NCBI GenBank assembly: GCA_028712885.1
Contig: JAQTPK010000014.1
Coordinates: forward strand, 1 to 55,549
Source of the DNA: Syntrophales bacterium
GTDB taxonomy: Bacteria > Desulfobacterota > Syntrophia > Syntrophales > UBA4778
DNA length: 55,549 nucleotides
Direction: 5' to 3'
Positions 1-8,974 of this stretch are shown piece by piece. The notes under the pieces are model-generated. The model saw nothing but the letters and a program-made list of their open reading frames with translations. It was not told the DNA's origin and ran no database searches. A program made the position numbers and the translations under genes. Each line of letters begins with the position of its first letter. The first letter of the stretch is position 1.

Positions 1-122
1 AGGTGCTTTGGCAAGCCGAATTTTCGGCAACTATATCCGTTATCAAAGAACGTGAAAGTTACTCGCAATTTTAAGGAGCAAGGGAACTTTCATTAATAGA
101 AAATCGATTTGGGCAACAGCCC

Positions 123-170
123 CTTGAGGGCCTGCTGCCCAAACAGTCCAGCGGTTTTCCGGTGATTTTT
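123..170 (+). repeat. Solitary copy of a 48-bp repeat end
   Basis: This 48-base stretch matches the reverse complement of 7583-7630 at about 42 of 48 positions by eye. It includes the shared core AGTCCAGCGGTTTTCCGG. The similarity stops at about 170. It looks like one end of the palindromic element at 7320-7630, left alone here upstream of the XRE gene. Bases 1-122 are open in all three forward frames for only a few dozen codons at the left edge. They may hold the tail of a gene that begins outside the window, but no family can be recognised. Confidence 0.6.
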
Positions 171-212
171 GACATTCCATCATACAATCTCTTTAGCATC
201 TCGACATATGGA

Positions 213-241
213 TTGACACATACCTTTTTCAGGCATATAGA
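213..241 (+). promoter_or_regulatory. Sigma-70-type promoter of the XRE gene
   Basis: TTGACA at 213-218 and TATAGA at 236-241 are separated by 17 bases, which is close to the sigma-70 consensus. The likely transcript starts near 248 and runs about 85 bases to the ATG at 336. A GAGGTG ribosome-binding site lies at 326-331. Confidence 0.6.
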
Positions 242-335
242 GGCGCAAGCTGCCGTTCTTTTGCCGCTTAAAAAAGGATAGCCGACTTACGTGGCCGTAT
301 GGGAAGCAGTGAAGCCAATATCATCGAGGTGATTT

Positions 336-701
336 ATGCAGATACGCATGAAAAGGCCCCATAATGAAATTAAAGATAAGGGTGTCGTCTTGTGGTTAAC
401 TCTTCCGGAAAAAAATCTGGCAGGTTTTCTGAGAGCGGCGGAAAAATTCGGAGTGAGCCGGATCTCCGATACAGTCCCCTGGAGAGATGCGTTTTCCGAA
501 TACCCTGATGAAGAAATGCCCGGAACAATTCTCTGCGGCGCCAGAACTAAAGGAGGATTAACCCAGAAACAGCTTGCGGAAAAGCTTCGTTTGAATCAGG
601 GCTACGTTTCCGACATGGAGCGCGGAAGACGCGCCATCAGCAGGTCCATGGCAAAGAAACTGGGAGAAATTCTCAAAATCAATTATCGGGTGCTTCTGTA
701 G
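336..701 (+). CDS. XRE-family helix-turn-helix regulator
   Basis: A 121-residue protein with a lambda-repressor-like HTH in its second half (about residues 66-118). The signature is visible as LTQKQLAEKLRLNQGYVSDM followed by ERGRRAISRSMAKKLGEIL. The first 60 residues are not a known sensor domain; they may be a small dimerisation or ligand region, or a remnant antitoxin-type N-terminus. The ATG is supported by GAGGTG five bases upstream. It sits 96 bases before the response regulator and could be co-transcribed with it. Members of this family bind operator DNA, often their own promoter. No toxin gene is visible next to it, so a simple toxin-antitoxin assignment is not supported. Confidence 0.85.
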   Translation: MQIRMKRPHNEIKDKGVVLWLTLPEKNLAGFLRAAEKFGVSRISDTVPWRDAFSEYPDEEMPGTILCGARTKGGLTQKQLAEKLRLNQGYVSDMERGRRAISRSMAKKLGEILKINYRVLL

Positions 702-797
702 CTGCCGCCCCTTATGAATATTGTTTCAAGTATCATGGCGGATTTGATCGGCCGCCTTGAAGATATGGAAAAGCAGTCATTCAGGAAAGGAGAAAGC

Positions 798-1166
798 ATG
801 GAACGGATTCTGGTTGTGGACGATGAAGTCGAGATTCTCGAAAGCTTGAGAGAATTTCTCACCTCTATAAACTACGAAGTCCACACTGCCGCCAACGGCT
901 CGGATGCCATCAGGAAGGTCGAAGATGTAAAGCCGGATGTTGTTCTTCTCGATATCATCATGCCGGGAATGGGCGGCTTCGATGTCCTGAAGAAAATAAG
1001 GGACATTGATCCTGATATTGGAATTATCATGGCTACCGCCGTTGCCGACGAGGAACTGGCAAGAAGGACTCTTAATCTGGGCGCATACGATTATATAACA
1101 AAGCCGTTCGACCTTGGCCGTGTTGAGGAGGTCGTGATGATCAAGATGGCGGAGCGAAGGGGTTGA
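798..1166 (+). CDS. Single-domain response regulator (CheY-like)
   Basis: A 122-residue receiver domain with no output domain. Acidic residues D8 and D9, the phospho-acceptor D52 (in VVLLDIIMPGMGG), T80 and K102 (in YITKPF) are all present, so it should accept phosphate from a histidine kinase. The start at 798 is preferred over 714 because a strong AGGAAAGGAG lies just upstream and the receiver fold begins at once with MERILVVDDE. The likely partner is the large PAS histidine kinase that starts 94 bases downstream, which has no receiver of its own. With no DNA-binding domain it probably acts by protein contact or as a phosphorelay intermediate. Confidence 0.9.
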   Translation: MERILVVDDEVEILESLREFLTSINYEVHTAANGSDAIRKVEDVKPDVVLLDIIMPGMGGFDVLKKIRDIDPDIGIIMATAVADEELARRTLNLGAYDYITKPFDLGRVEEVVMIKMAERRG

Positions 1167-1260
1167 GGCGATTACAGGCCGGATCAATGTGAGCAGCCTG
1201 CCGGAGAGCAATAACGCCCTTATTGACTGATGTCGGATATCCCGGCGGAGAAGAACGAGA

Positions 1261-4200
1261 ATGAAAGCAAAAAAGCATAACGACCGGCATGAGATCAAAA
1301 AAAAGGATTCGCTGCTCTTTTTCTCCCGGACAGGAAAACGGATGAAAAACCGGATGCACCCGGAGATGTTCCGCTCCATCGTCGAATCGGCGGGAGATTC
1401 CATTTACCTGGTTGACCGCGATTGCAGATATCTGTTCATCAACAGCGCTCATCTCCTGCGGCTCGGGATGTCGAATGAAGATGTTACGGGAAAATCATAC
1501 GGAGAATTCCATACGAAGAGACAGGCGAAGGAATTCGAAAGAAGAGTAAACGAAGTATTTGAAACAGGCAAAAAGGCTCAACATGAACATAGAAGCCGAA
1601 GAGATCAAAGATATTTTCTCCGGACATTCAGTCCGCTGAAGAACCCCTCCGATGGGGAGGTCATCGGCGTCACGGTCGTATCGAAGGACATCACGGATAT
1701 AAAGCGGGCGGAAAGCGCTTTGCAGAAAAGCGAGGAGAAATACCGGAGCATCTTCGAGAACGCCGTTGTGGGCATCTTCCAGACGTCTCCGGAGGGAAAG
1801 CTGTTGAATTCAAACACGGCCTTTGCCCGGATGTACGGATATCAGAATCCCCGGGATCTGGCGGCGGAAATCGAGGACGTCGGAAGACAGCTCTATGCCG
1901 ATGATCGGGACAGGAGAAAAGTGGTAAAGATTCTTATGAAACAAGGCTCCGTCGGGCCTTGTGAGTTTCCCGTCAGGCATCGGAACGGAAGCATCTTCTG
2001 GATATCCATGACGGCCCGCGCAGTCAGGAATTCAACCGGGCGCCTGCTCTATTATGAAGGAATGAATGTGGATGTTACGGAGAGCAGACTCGCTGCGGAA
2101 AAGACAAGGGAAAGCGAAGAGCGGTGGCGGCAGCTGTTCAATGCCATGCCGAGCGGTGTAGCCGTTTTGGACGCGGTTGACGGCGGGCGGGATTTTATCA
2201 TCAAGGATTTCAATGCCGCGGGTGAAAAGATCGAAGGTATACCGGGAAAAGATATCCTTGGCAGGCCGGTGACGGAAGCATTTCCCGGCGTGCGGGCATT
2301 CGGCATTCTGGATGTTTTTGAGCGGGTATGGAAGACGGGACATCCCGAGTATCTCCCGGCGTCGCTTTATCAGGACGGGCGTAATCCGGGTTCGTGGAGG
2401 GAAAACTGGGTATTCAAGCTGCCGGGAGGAGAGATCGTCGCCATATACAACGATATTACCGGACGCAAACGGATCGAGGAGCAACTGCGGGCGAGCGAGG
2501 AGAAGCACCGCGGCATTATCGAGAATATGGATGAAGGATATCATGAGGTGAACCTTGCCGGAAGTTTAACTTTCTTCAACGAATCGTTCCGGAAAATGAT
2601 GGGGTATTCCCGTCAGGAACTGCCTGGGATGAATTACCGCAAGTATGCGGCGGATGAGGAGAACGCGAAAAAAATATATCAAGCTTACAATGAAGTATAT
2701 CGGACGGGAAAACGCCTCGAGTGGTTTGAATGGGAGATTGCGCGGAAAGACGGGGCGAAAAGAACACTGATGGTGACCGCGAACCTGAAAAGAGACCGGG
2801 AAGGCCGGCCTTCAGGATTCAGCGGGATTGTTAACGATATCACTGAAATAAAGAAAGCGGAGCAGGATTTACGGCAGAGCGAGGCAATTCTCGCCGAAGC
2901 CGAGAAGATCGCACATCTCGGAAGCGCGGAAGTGAACTTCGAAACAGGGAAGGTCAAATGGTCGGACGAACATTATCGTATCTGGGGATACCAGCCGGGC
3001 GAAGTAAAGCCGAGTCTGGAACTGATGATCAACGCGCTGCATCCCGCGGACCGCGAAATAATGGCGCAGGCAATCGTTGACGAAATCGAAGAAAAACATT
3101 GTCTGGATGTCGAGGTGCGGGTCGTCAGGCCGAACGGAGATGTCAGGTTTGTCCGCTGCATCAGCAATACGCATCGCAGCGCGGAGGGCAAGGCCATGCG
3201 GATATTGGGAACCGCACAGGACATCACCGACCGCAAGCAGATGGAAGAGCGCCTGAAAGTCAGCGAAGAAAAATACCGCAACATTCTGGAAGACATGAAA
3301 GACGGCTACTGGGAAGTAGATTTGCGCGGCAATATGACATTCTGCAACCCGGTCCTGCCGGAATTCCTCGGTTACTCCGGTGATGAGGTAATCGGAATGA
3401 GTTACCGGGCGTACATGGACCCGGAGACTGCGGAGACCGTGAGGGAGTCCTTTCAGAGCGTCTACAGAAATGATAAGCCGAAAATGGCAAGATATAAAAT
3501 TACAAGGAAGGATGGCACGCAAGCAATAGTTGAGACATCGGTATCCTTGAGAAAGAGCAAGGGAGGAGCGGCTGTAGGGTTTCAGGGCATTATGAGGGAT
3601 ATCACGGGTCGCGTTAAAAATGAGCAGGCCCTGAGGCAAAGCAGAGATTATCTGCAAAAGCTGAATGATGCCCTGGGAGACGCAGTCGCCACGTTCAAAT
3701 TCCCGGACAGGACGATTGAATATGCAAACCGGGCGGCAATGGATATGTCGGGTTATACGGGGGATGAAATTTTCGGACGGAACGCCGGGATTCTTTACCC
3801 GGACGAGGAGCAATATCTGAAGGTCGGCGACATATTAGCCGATGCCATGAAAAAAGGGAAAGAGGTCGTGCGTTTCGAAACGGTCCTGAAAAGGAAAACA
3901 GGCGAAACATTTCCCGTCCAGGTTACGGCAACCTTTATAAAGAATGGCGGCGTTTCGAGAATCATCACGGTCAGCCAGGACATTTCATTGCGGCGGAGGG
4001 CGGAGGAATCCCTCCGTGCGGCGGAAGAACTCTACAGAACCCTCGCAACGAATTCTCAAACGGCTATTTATATTGTCCAGGACGGAAAGATCCGCTTTAC
4101 CAATCCCTATCTTCTTCAGTATTCGGGTTATTCGGAAGAGGAACTCATGGGAGTTGAAATCGAGAAATTCATCCATCCCGAGGACAGGAAAATGGTCAGG

Positions 4201-5094
4201 GGAAAGGCGGTCAGGATGCTGAAGGGCGAATTGAAGTCGCCTTACGAGTACCGGATAATAGACCGGTACGGCCAGACCAGGTGGCTCGTGGAAACCGTCG
4301 CGTCAATTGATTTCCAGGGGAGAAAAGCAACGCTCGGCGGCACAATGGACATCACGGAAAAGAAATTGCTGGAGCAGCAACTGGACAATACCCGGGAGAT
4401 GCTGATGCAGTCGGAGAAACTCGCGGCCATAGGCAAACTGTCGGCGGGAGTCGTCCACGAGATCCTTAATCCCCTGAACGTTATTTCCATGAGGCTGCAG
4501 CTGTTGGAAAAAACGGAGATCCTTTCGGAAAAAGCCAGGAACGCCCTGGAAATCTGCACCGCCCAGGTAGAGCGTATCGTTAAGATCACAAGGAATATCA
4601 ATCAGTTTTCCCGCATTTCGACACGAAATGTCGTGCAGGGCAATTTCAATGAATCGGCGGAACGAGTTCTTATGCTGATGGAACCTAAACTGAAGACGAA
4701 TAATGCGACTGTAGAGAGGGCATATGCGTATGATCTGCCTCTCGTGCCGATGGATATATCCCGGATTGAGCAGGTAATCCTGAATCTGGTCAACAATGCT
4801 CTCGATGCAATGAGCGGCAGGGAAGGAAAGAAGATCAGGGCATGTACGTTCTTGAAAGAATCGGACGGCAAAAAGTTTGTGGTGGCGTCATTCAGTGACA
4901 ACGGAACGGGAATCCATCCGGATGACATGAGAAAAATATTTGATCCATTCTTTACGACGAAAGGTCCGGACAAAGGGACCGGTCTCGGCCTCTCCGTCTC
5001 CTATGGAATCATCAAGGACCACAACGGCAGGATATGGGCCGAAAACAATGAATGGGGAGGGGCGAGTTTCTTCATCGAGCTGCCGATTCATTAA
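1261..5094 (+). CDS. Multi-PAS sensor histidine kinase (eight PAS domains)
   Basis: A 1277-residue kinase with no clear membrane segment, so probably cytoplasmic. Eight PAS/PAC units can be counted in series, beginning near residues 38, 160, 285, 415, 540, 670, 800 and 925. Several begin with the typical YRSIFENA or YRNILEDM pattern and end with DITxxKxxE linkers. The fifth resembles a PAS_3 fold. A HisKA domain follows, with the phospho-accepting His at 1066 (VVHEILNPLN). The HATPase_c domain has an N-box (NLVNNALDAM, about 1174), DNGTGI and GTGLGLSVSYG (about 1238). Such arrays sense redox, light or small ligands through haem or flavin, but no ligand can be read from the sequence. The ribosome-binding site at 1261 is weak; an internal ATG at 1342 also precedes the first PAS domain. 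The probable output is the receiver encoded just upstream. Confidence 0.9.
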   Translation: MKAKKHNDRHEIKKKDSLLFFSRTGKRMKNRMHPEMFRSIVESAGDSIYLVDRDCRYLFINSAHLLRLGMSNEDVTGKSYGEFHTKRQAKEFERRVNEVFETGKKAQHEHRSRRDQRYFLRTFSPLKNPSDGEVIGVTVVSKDITDIKRAESALQKSEEKYRSIFENAVVGIFQTSPEGKLLNSNTAFARMYGYQNPRDLAAEIEDVGRQLYADDRDRRKVVKILMKQGSVGPCEFPVRHRNGSIFWISMTARAVRNSTGRLLYYEGMNVDVTESRLAAEKTRESEERWRQLFNAMPSGVAVLDAVDGGRDFIIKDFNAAGEKIEGIPGKDILGRPVTEAFPGVRAFGILDVFERVWKTGHPEYLPASLYQDGRNPGSWRENWVFKLPGGEIVAIYNDITGRKRIEEQLRASEEKHRGIIENMDEGYHEVNLAGSLTFFNESFRKMMGYSRQELPGMNYRKYAADEENAKKIYQAYNEVYRTGKRLEWFEWEIARKDGAKRTLMVTANLKRDREGRPSGFSGIVNDITEIKKAEQDLRQSEAILAEAEKIAHLGSAEVNFETGKVKWSDEHYRIWGYQPGEVKPSLELMINALHPADREIMAQAIVDEIEEKHCLDVEVRVVRPNGDVRFVRCISNTHRSAEGKAMRILGTAQDITDRKQMEERLKVSEEKYRNILEDMKDGYWEVDLRGNMTFCNPVLPEFLGYSGDEVIGMSYRAYMDPETAETVRESFQSVYRNDKPKMARYKITRKDGTQAIVETSVSLRKSKGGAAVGFQGIMRDITGRVKNEQALRQSRDYLQKLNDALGDAVATFKFPDRTIEYANRAAMDMSGYTGDEIFGRNAGILYPDEEQYLKVGDILADAMKKGKEVVRFETVLKRKTGETFPVQVTATFIKNGGVSRIITVSQDISLRRRAEESLRAAEELYRTLATNSQTAIYIVQDGKIRFTNPYLLQYSGYSEEELMGVEIEKFIHPEDRKMVRGKAVRMLKGELKSPYEYRIIDRYGQTRWLVETVASIDFQGRKATLGGTMDITEKKLLEQQLDNTREMLMQSEKLAAIGKLSAGVVHEILNPLNVISMRLQLLEKTEILSEKARNALEICTAQVERIVKITRNINQFSRISTRNVVQGNFNESAERVLMLMEPKLKTNNATVERAYAYDLPLVPMDISRIEQVILNLVNNALDAMSGREGKKIRACTFLKESDGKKFVVASFSDNGTGIHPDDMRKIFDPFFTTKGPDKGTGLGLSVSYGIIKDHNGRIWAENNEWGGASFFIELPIH

Positions 5095-5235
5095 AGTCCG
5101 GATGCATGAGACCTTAAAAACTCTTGCTGCAAAAAACAATCACGTACAAATCCAATATCGGCCTCCAGTATTGATTTACAGTCTTATTTTGTATATCTTG
5201 CCCCTGGAGTGAATTATAAAGAGGAGCCAAGAGAA

Positions 5236-5514
5236 ATGGCAAAAGACCCGGGACTCGGCAAGAAAATCGTCGCGACTGTCCTCAGCGTCAAGGGAGAGTG
5301 CAGCGCCGGCCACCAGCCTGGCGAGGCATTCGAGATCAGCTGCCACGATACCGGCGGGCTGTGCGGATTTTTTTATCATGACATTTTTCCGGCCCTCTCC
5401 ACGTTCCAGTTCGGAGGAAATCTCCCCTGGTGGGAAGGAGATACGATCCAGGTCCAGTGTCCAGACAGTGACAATCTCGTCGTGATGAAACTGGAGCGGT
5501 CGGACCGGGAATGA
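5236..5514 (+). CDS. TIGR04076 family protein
   Basis: A 92-residue protein of the TIGR04076 family, whose function is unknown. The family hallmarks are present: VKGECSAGHQPGEAF near the N-terminus, GLCGFFYHDIFP in the middle, LPWWEGD, and a late CPDSDN. The conserved Cys and His residues suggest metal binding or redox chemistry. The start at 5236 has GAGGAG ten bases upstream; an in-frame start at 5209 would add nine residues before the family's usual N-terminus. Its stop overlaps the start of the acid phosphatase gene by four bases, so the two are probably translated together. Confidence 0.8.
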   Translation: MAKDPGLGKKIVATVLSVKGECSAGHQPGEAFEISCHDTGGLCGFFYHDIFPALSTFQFGGNLPWWEGDTIQVQCPDSDNLVVMKLERSDRE

Positions 5515-6365
5515 AAAAGCCGCCCGCAATTTTACTGCACTGGATTCTGCCGGCGCTGGCATGCGTCCTGATGCTGTCAGGATGCGCGGGCATTCAGTCT
5601 CACGCCCGCCCTGCGCCCGTTCCGGATATCGCGCCGGGTTTCCCTGCCGGTTATCTTCCCCCTGATCTTCTCCCGAACAGCCGGGCCCTGCTGAATCCGC
5701 CTCCTGCGGAAGACAGCCCCGCTTTCGCTCTTGACCGGAAAATCGCCGCCGAAGCGCTGACCCTGCGGGGTACGCCGCGCTGGAAGCTGGCGGTCGAGGA
5801 TGCGAACCTGAAATTCCCCCGCGCCGCCGGCGCCTTTGCCTGCGCTGTTCAGGTCCGGATTTCCGAAAAGGAAACGCCGCGTCTCTATACGCTCCTGCGG
5901 CGCACAATGACGGATGCCGGCTTTTCCGCCTATTCCGCACAGAACCATTACAAGCGGCCCCGCCCGTTCATCGTAAACCGGGAACCAAGCTGCACCCCGG
6001 ATGAAGAAAATTTCCTTTCGCAATACGGATCCTACCCTTCAGGGCACACCTCCATCGGCTGGGCCTGGGCGCTTATTCTCGCCGAGATCGCGCCCGGACG
6101 GACGAATGAAATCCTCGGCCGAGGCCGGGCATTCGGCGAAAGCCGCATTATCTGCGGCGTCCACTGGCGCAGCGATGTGAATGCCGGTTTCCTGGTGGGC
6201 GCGGGCGTCGTCGCCCGCCTGCATGCCGATCCCGTCTTTCAGGCCGACCTGGAAGCGGCGAAAGCCGAACTGGCCGCTGCACGCGCAAAAGGGATTCCCC
6301 CGCTGCGGGACTGCGCCGCGGAGAGGGCGGCGCTCTCCTTTAAGCTTTTCCCGGCCGGAAAATAG
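5511..6365 (+). CDS. Class A acid phosphatase-like lipoprotein (PAP2), copy 1
   Basis: A 284-residue PAP2-superfamily protein closest to bacterial class A non-specific acid phosphatases (PhoN type). The N-terminus is a lipoprotein signal ending in LSGCAG near residue 25, so it should be anchored in the periplasm. YPSGHTSIGW and SRIICGVHWRSD supply the motif 2 and motif 3 residues (Ser-Gly-His, and Arg/His/Asp). In motif 1 the usual Lys of KX6RP is Gln (AQNHYKRPRPF), while the Arg-Pro is kept. Known family members dephosphorylate nucleotides and sugar phosphates through a phospho-His intermediate; losing the Lys should weaken phosphate binding. The gene overlaps the TIGR04076 gene, and a close paralog follows 81 bases later. 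Confidence 0.88.
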   Translation: MKKPPAILLHWILPALACVLMLSGCAGIQSHARPAPVPDIAPGFPAGYLPPDLLPNSRALLNPPPAEDSPAFALDRKIAAEALTLRGTPRWKLAVEDANLKFPRAAGAFACAVQVRISEKETPRLYTLLRRTMTDAGFSAYSAQNHYKRPRPFIVNREPSCTPDEENFLSQYGSYPSGHTSIGWAWALILAEIAPGRTNEILGRGRAFGESRIICGVHWRSDVNAGFLVGAGVVARLHADPVFQADLEAAKAELAAARAKGIPPLRDCAAERAALSFKLFPAGK

Positions 6366-6446
6366 TATCAGCCAGGGAGACCCGTTCAATTATGAAAAAA
6401 GTTTTACGATAATAATCTTGATGCAACTCGAGGCGGTTTGACCGTT

Positions 6447-7301
6447 ATGAGCAGGTTTCTTCTTATGCTTCGGCATGGGTTTCTGGTTGCGCCGGCATGC
6501 GTCTTCATCTTTTCGGGCTGCGCCGAAATGAAATATTATTACGGCCATGTTCCGGAAATCGCCCCGGGCTTCCTGGCCGGCTATCTGGAAGCCGAATCGC
6601 TTCCGAACAGCCTGAGCCTGGTGAATCCCCCCCCCGAAACAAGAAGCCATGCTTTCGAACTGGACTTGACAATATACGGCGCCTCCAAGGGTTTTCGGGG
6701 CACGCCGCGCTGGAAGCAGGCTGTCAAGGATACCAATCTCGCCTTTCCCGGAGCCGCATACGCCTTCTCCTGCGCCCTTAACGCACCGATTTCCGAGCAT
6801 GAAACGCCGCATCTTTATATGCTCATGAGGCGGGCTATGACTGACGCGGTGCTCTCGACCCGTTCTGTTAAAGAGTTCTATAAACGACCGCCTCCATTTG
6901 TTTTCAGCATGGATCCGACCTGCACCCCGGATGACGAAAAGCCGCTTTCCGAAATCAGTTCTTATCCATCGAAACACGCATGCATCGGCTGGACCTGGGC
7001 GCTCATTCTCGCCGAGCTGGCGCCCGAGCGCGGCGACATGATCCTCGAGCGGGGCCGGTCTTTCGCGGAAAGCCGCGTCGTCTGCGGAACGCACTGGCAG
7101 AGCGATATCGATGCCGGGTTCATAATAGGAGCCGGGGTGGTTGCCAGACTGCTTGCCGATTCTGAATTCCGGGAGGATTTTAATGCCGCCAGGATAGAAA
7201 TGGCAGCCGTCCGCGCAAACGGACTCTTCCCGCAGCACGACTGCAATATGGAAAAGGCCGCGCTGTCGTTAAAACTCCACCCGTCAAGGCATAATCGATA
7301 A
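6447..7301 (+). CDS. Class A acid phosphatase-like lipoprotein (PAP2), copy 2
   Basis: A 284-residue paralog of the upstream protein, the same length when the ATG at 6447 is used (AGGCGG lies ten bases before it; a TTG at 6438 sits too close to that site). It has a lipoprotein signal (FSGCAE). Motif 1 keeps the Lys but the Arg of RP is Pro (KEFYKRPPPF). Motif 2 is PSKH in place of PSGH, so the oxyanion Gly is Lys. Motif 3 (SRVVCGTHWQSD) is intact. With two active-site changes it may be catalytically dead, binding-only or altered in specificity. Copy 1 has lost a different residue. Together the two genes look like a tandem duplication that has diverged. Confidence 0.85.
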   Translation: MSRFLLMLRHGFLVAPACVFIFSGCAEMKYYYGHVPEIAPGFLAGYLEAESLPNSLSLVNPPPETRSHAFELDLTIYGASKGFRGTPRWKQAVKDTNLAFPGAAYAFSCALNAPISEHETPHLYMLMRRAMTDAVLSTRSVKEFYKRPPPFVFSMDPTCTPDDEKPLSEISSYPSKHACIGWTWALILAELAPERGDMILERGRSFAESRVVCGTHWQSDIDAGFIIGAGVVARLLADSEFREDFNAARIEMAAVRANGLFPQHDCNMEKAALSLKLHPSRHNR

Positions 7302-7319
7302 TTAAGGCGAATGTCAAAA

Positions 7320-7630
7320 TTCAAGGGCCTGTTGCCCAAATAAACTCATTTATACTTTCAATGTCCGGCGGTCGGGTCGGATTCCTCCCGGCGCACAGGT
7401 CTTTTCTGCCGCTCTATTCTCTCGCTCCGCTGTAACGCACATTCGTCCGGAATCGAAGCACGGTGAGAAAGCCGTGGTGGTTGGCCGGCCTCAGGGTGCG
7501 TTACGGGCGCTCCGCTGCGAGAAGAGCGGCGGCGAAAAGACCTGTTAATGCGCCGTCCGGAACCCGGCCCCACCCGCGCACCGAAAATTTCCGGAAAACC
7601 GCTGGACTATTTGAGCAACAGGCCCTCAAG
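7320..7630. repeat. Imperfect palindromic repeat element, MITE-like
   Basis: About 310 bases bounded by inverted copies of a short end: GGGCCTGTTGCCCAAATA at 7325-7342 and its complement (one mismatch) at 7608-7625. Inside, the left half (about 7395-7450) and right half (about 7490-7555) are also inversely related; both contain ACAGGTCTTTTC and GTAACGCAC on opposite strands. No convincing reading frame is present. A further copy of the right end lies at 123-170, so the sequence is repeated in this genome. A non-autonomous mobile element or a large REP/BIME-type unit would fit. Flanking target duplications were not recognised. Confidence 0.55.
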
Positions 7631-8103
7631 ACCTGACCCCAGCGGCTTTTTGGGCTGAAGACAAAATGACCCAATATCATTGCTACAGTAATGATTTGTA
7701 TGCAAAGGGCAACCGAAAAAATCTTGACAGCCGCTCCCATTCATGACAGTCAGTGCCGAGGCAGGTTCTTGCCTGCCCGATCGAGGCGGAAAACAATTAC
7801 GGCCTCCCGGGCCGCCCCTGATCATGCGGACTTCCATGGACCAGAGGACGATTAACCTCCGCCGCACGACAGCTTACAAGCGCCCAGACAGAATCGAAGA
7901 AAAACCTCCAGACCGACCCTTCCCGGACGGCCTGGTCCTGGAGCCTTGCCTGCATAGTAGCGTCTTGTCCGGTTCAGAGGCGTTCGCATCCGGACGGGAG
8001 TAGACGATAAAACGGCGTTGCCCCTCTCCTTCCCCGCACCGCAGTCGTGGGGCATTCAACGCTTTCACCACGGGCAACGACCATCACAGCCCCGGAGAAC
8101 ACC
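7631..8103. other. Non-coding leader of the exported-protein operon
   Basis: About 470 bases without a believable gene. A TTGACA occurs at 7724-7729 but no good -10 follows at the right distance. A small hairpin (GGCAGG/CCTGCC) lies near 7760-7780. The promoter of the operon starting at 8104 should be here but cannot be placed with confidence. Confidence 0.4.
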
Positions 8104-8973
8104 ATGAAAACATCCCTTCTTCTTTCCGGTATCCCGAAAATCCGCTCCTTTATTTATATTTTGGCGGCATTTCTTACGGCCGCCGGAGCGGCCATAGCTC
8201 CCGCCGAGGCAGGACCCGCGATGCCGGCGGCGATCAGCCGGGCAATGGAACAACCGGCGCTTGCCGGGGATGCATCGCTGGGCTCCCTGTTTCCCGACGA
8301 ATTAGAAATCATCTCCAAATCCGGGGGCAACCTCGATCAGAAGGCGCGATTGAAGCTTGCAGCCGTGCGGCGGGACCACGCCAAGGCGCTCTTCAGGTTT
8401 CATAGGAGCAGGCAGCGCGAGGACGCCCTGGAGCTTGCCCTGCGCTACGCGAATTCCGCGCGGGAGCTCGATCCTTCCGATCCGCAGGGGCACCTCCTCG
8501 CCGGGATCATCTATTCGGAAATGGGGGAGTATCTCTTCGCGGGCATCAAGGCCGTCCAGTCGTTCGAACGAGCCGTAACGCTCGCCCCCGGCGTCCCATC
8601 GACAAGAATCCTTCTGGCTTTCGCTTATCTGAAAGAAAATGACCGCGACGACGCCCTGGAGCAGTTCGAGGAGGCGCTGCGACTGGACAGCTCTCTCGTC
8701 TCGCCGCGGATCGTCGGCCCGATGAACCTCTGCTACATCGCCCTCGGCAAGACCCAGATCGGCGAAGATTTCTACCGGCAGCTGCTGGCGAAAAGACCTG
8801 AAACGCCTTATCTGGCCCTCTCCAGGGCCGTGCTGCTCAAGCACGACCGCCGGCTGGACGAAGCGAGGGGCGAACTGAACAGGGTGATCGGCTGGCGGCA
8901 TGCCTCTGGCGAAGACAAGCGGTACGCCCGCGAGCTGCTGCGCAAGATCGTTGAAATGGAAGGGGGGCGGTAA
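8104..8973 (+). CDS. Exported TPR-repeat protein
   Basis: A 289-residue protein with an N-terminal signal peptide (hydrophobic stretch IRSFIYILAAFLTAAGAAIA, cleavage near APAEAG). It is followed by helical tetratricopeptide-like repeats at about residues 110-270. Typical TPR patterns are ALRYANSARELDPSDPQGHL, SFERAVTLAPGVPSTRILL and ALEQFEEALRLDSSLVSPRI. TPR proteins act as scaffolds for protein complexes, so a periplasmic adaptor role is likely. The ATG at 8104 has GGAG seven bases before it and gives a clean signal peptide. It is the first gene of an eight-gene set of exported proteins; the next gene begins one base after its stop. Confidence 0.8.
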   Translation: MKTSLLLSGIPKIRSFIYILAAFLTAAGAAIAPAEAGPAMPAAISRAMEQPALAGDASLGSLFPDELEIISKSGGNLDQKARLKLAAVRRDHAKALFRFHRSRQREDALELALRYANSARELDPSDPQGHLLAGIIYSEMGEYLFAGIKAVQSFERAVTLAPGVPSTRILLAFAYLKENDRDDALEQFEEALRLDSSLVSPRIVGPMNLCYIALGKTQIGEDFYRQLLAKRPETPYLALSRAVLLKHDRRLDEARGELNRVIGWRHASGEDKRYARELLRKIVEMEGGR

Positions 8974-8974
8974 G

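Noticed and set aside
1-74. C-terminal end of an upstream gene
   Set aside because: Three forward frames are briefly open at the edge and none gives a recognisable tail, so no partial gene was called.
7743-8003. 86-codon plus-strand open frame
   Set aside because: No ribosome-binding site, family or signal peptide; composition resembles non-coding leader.
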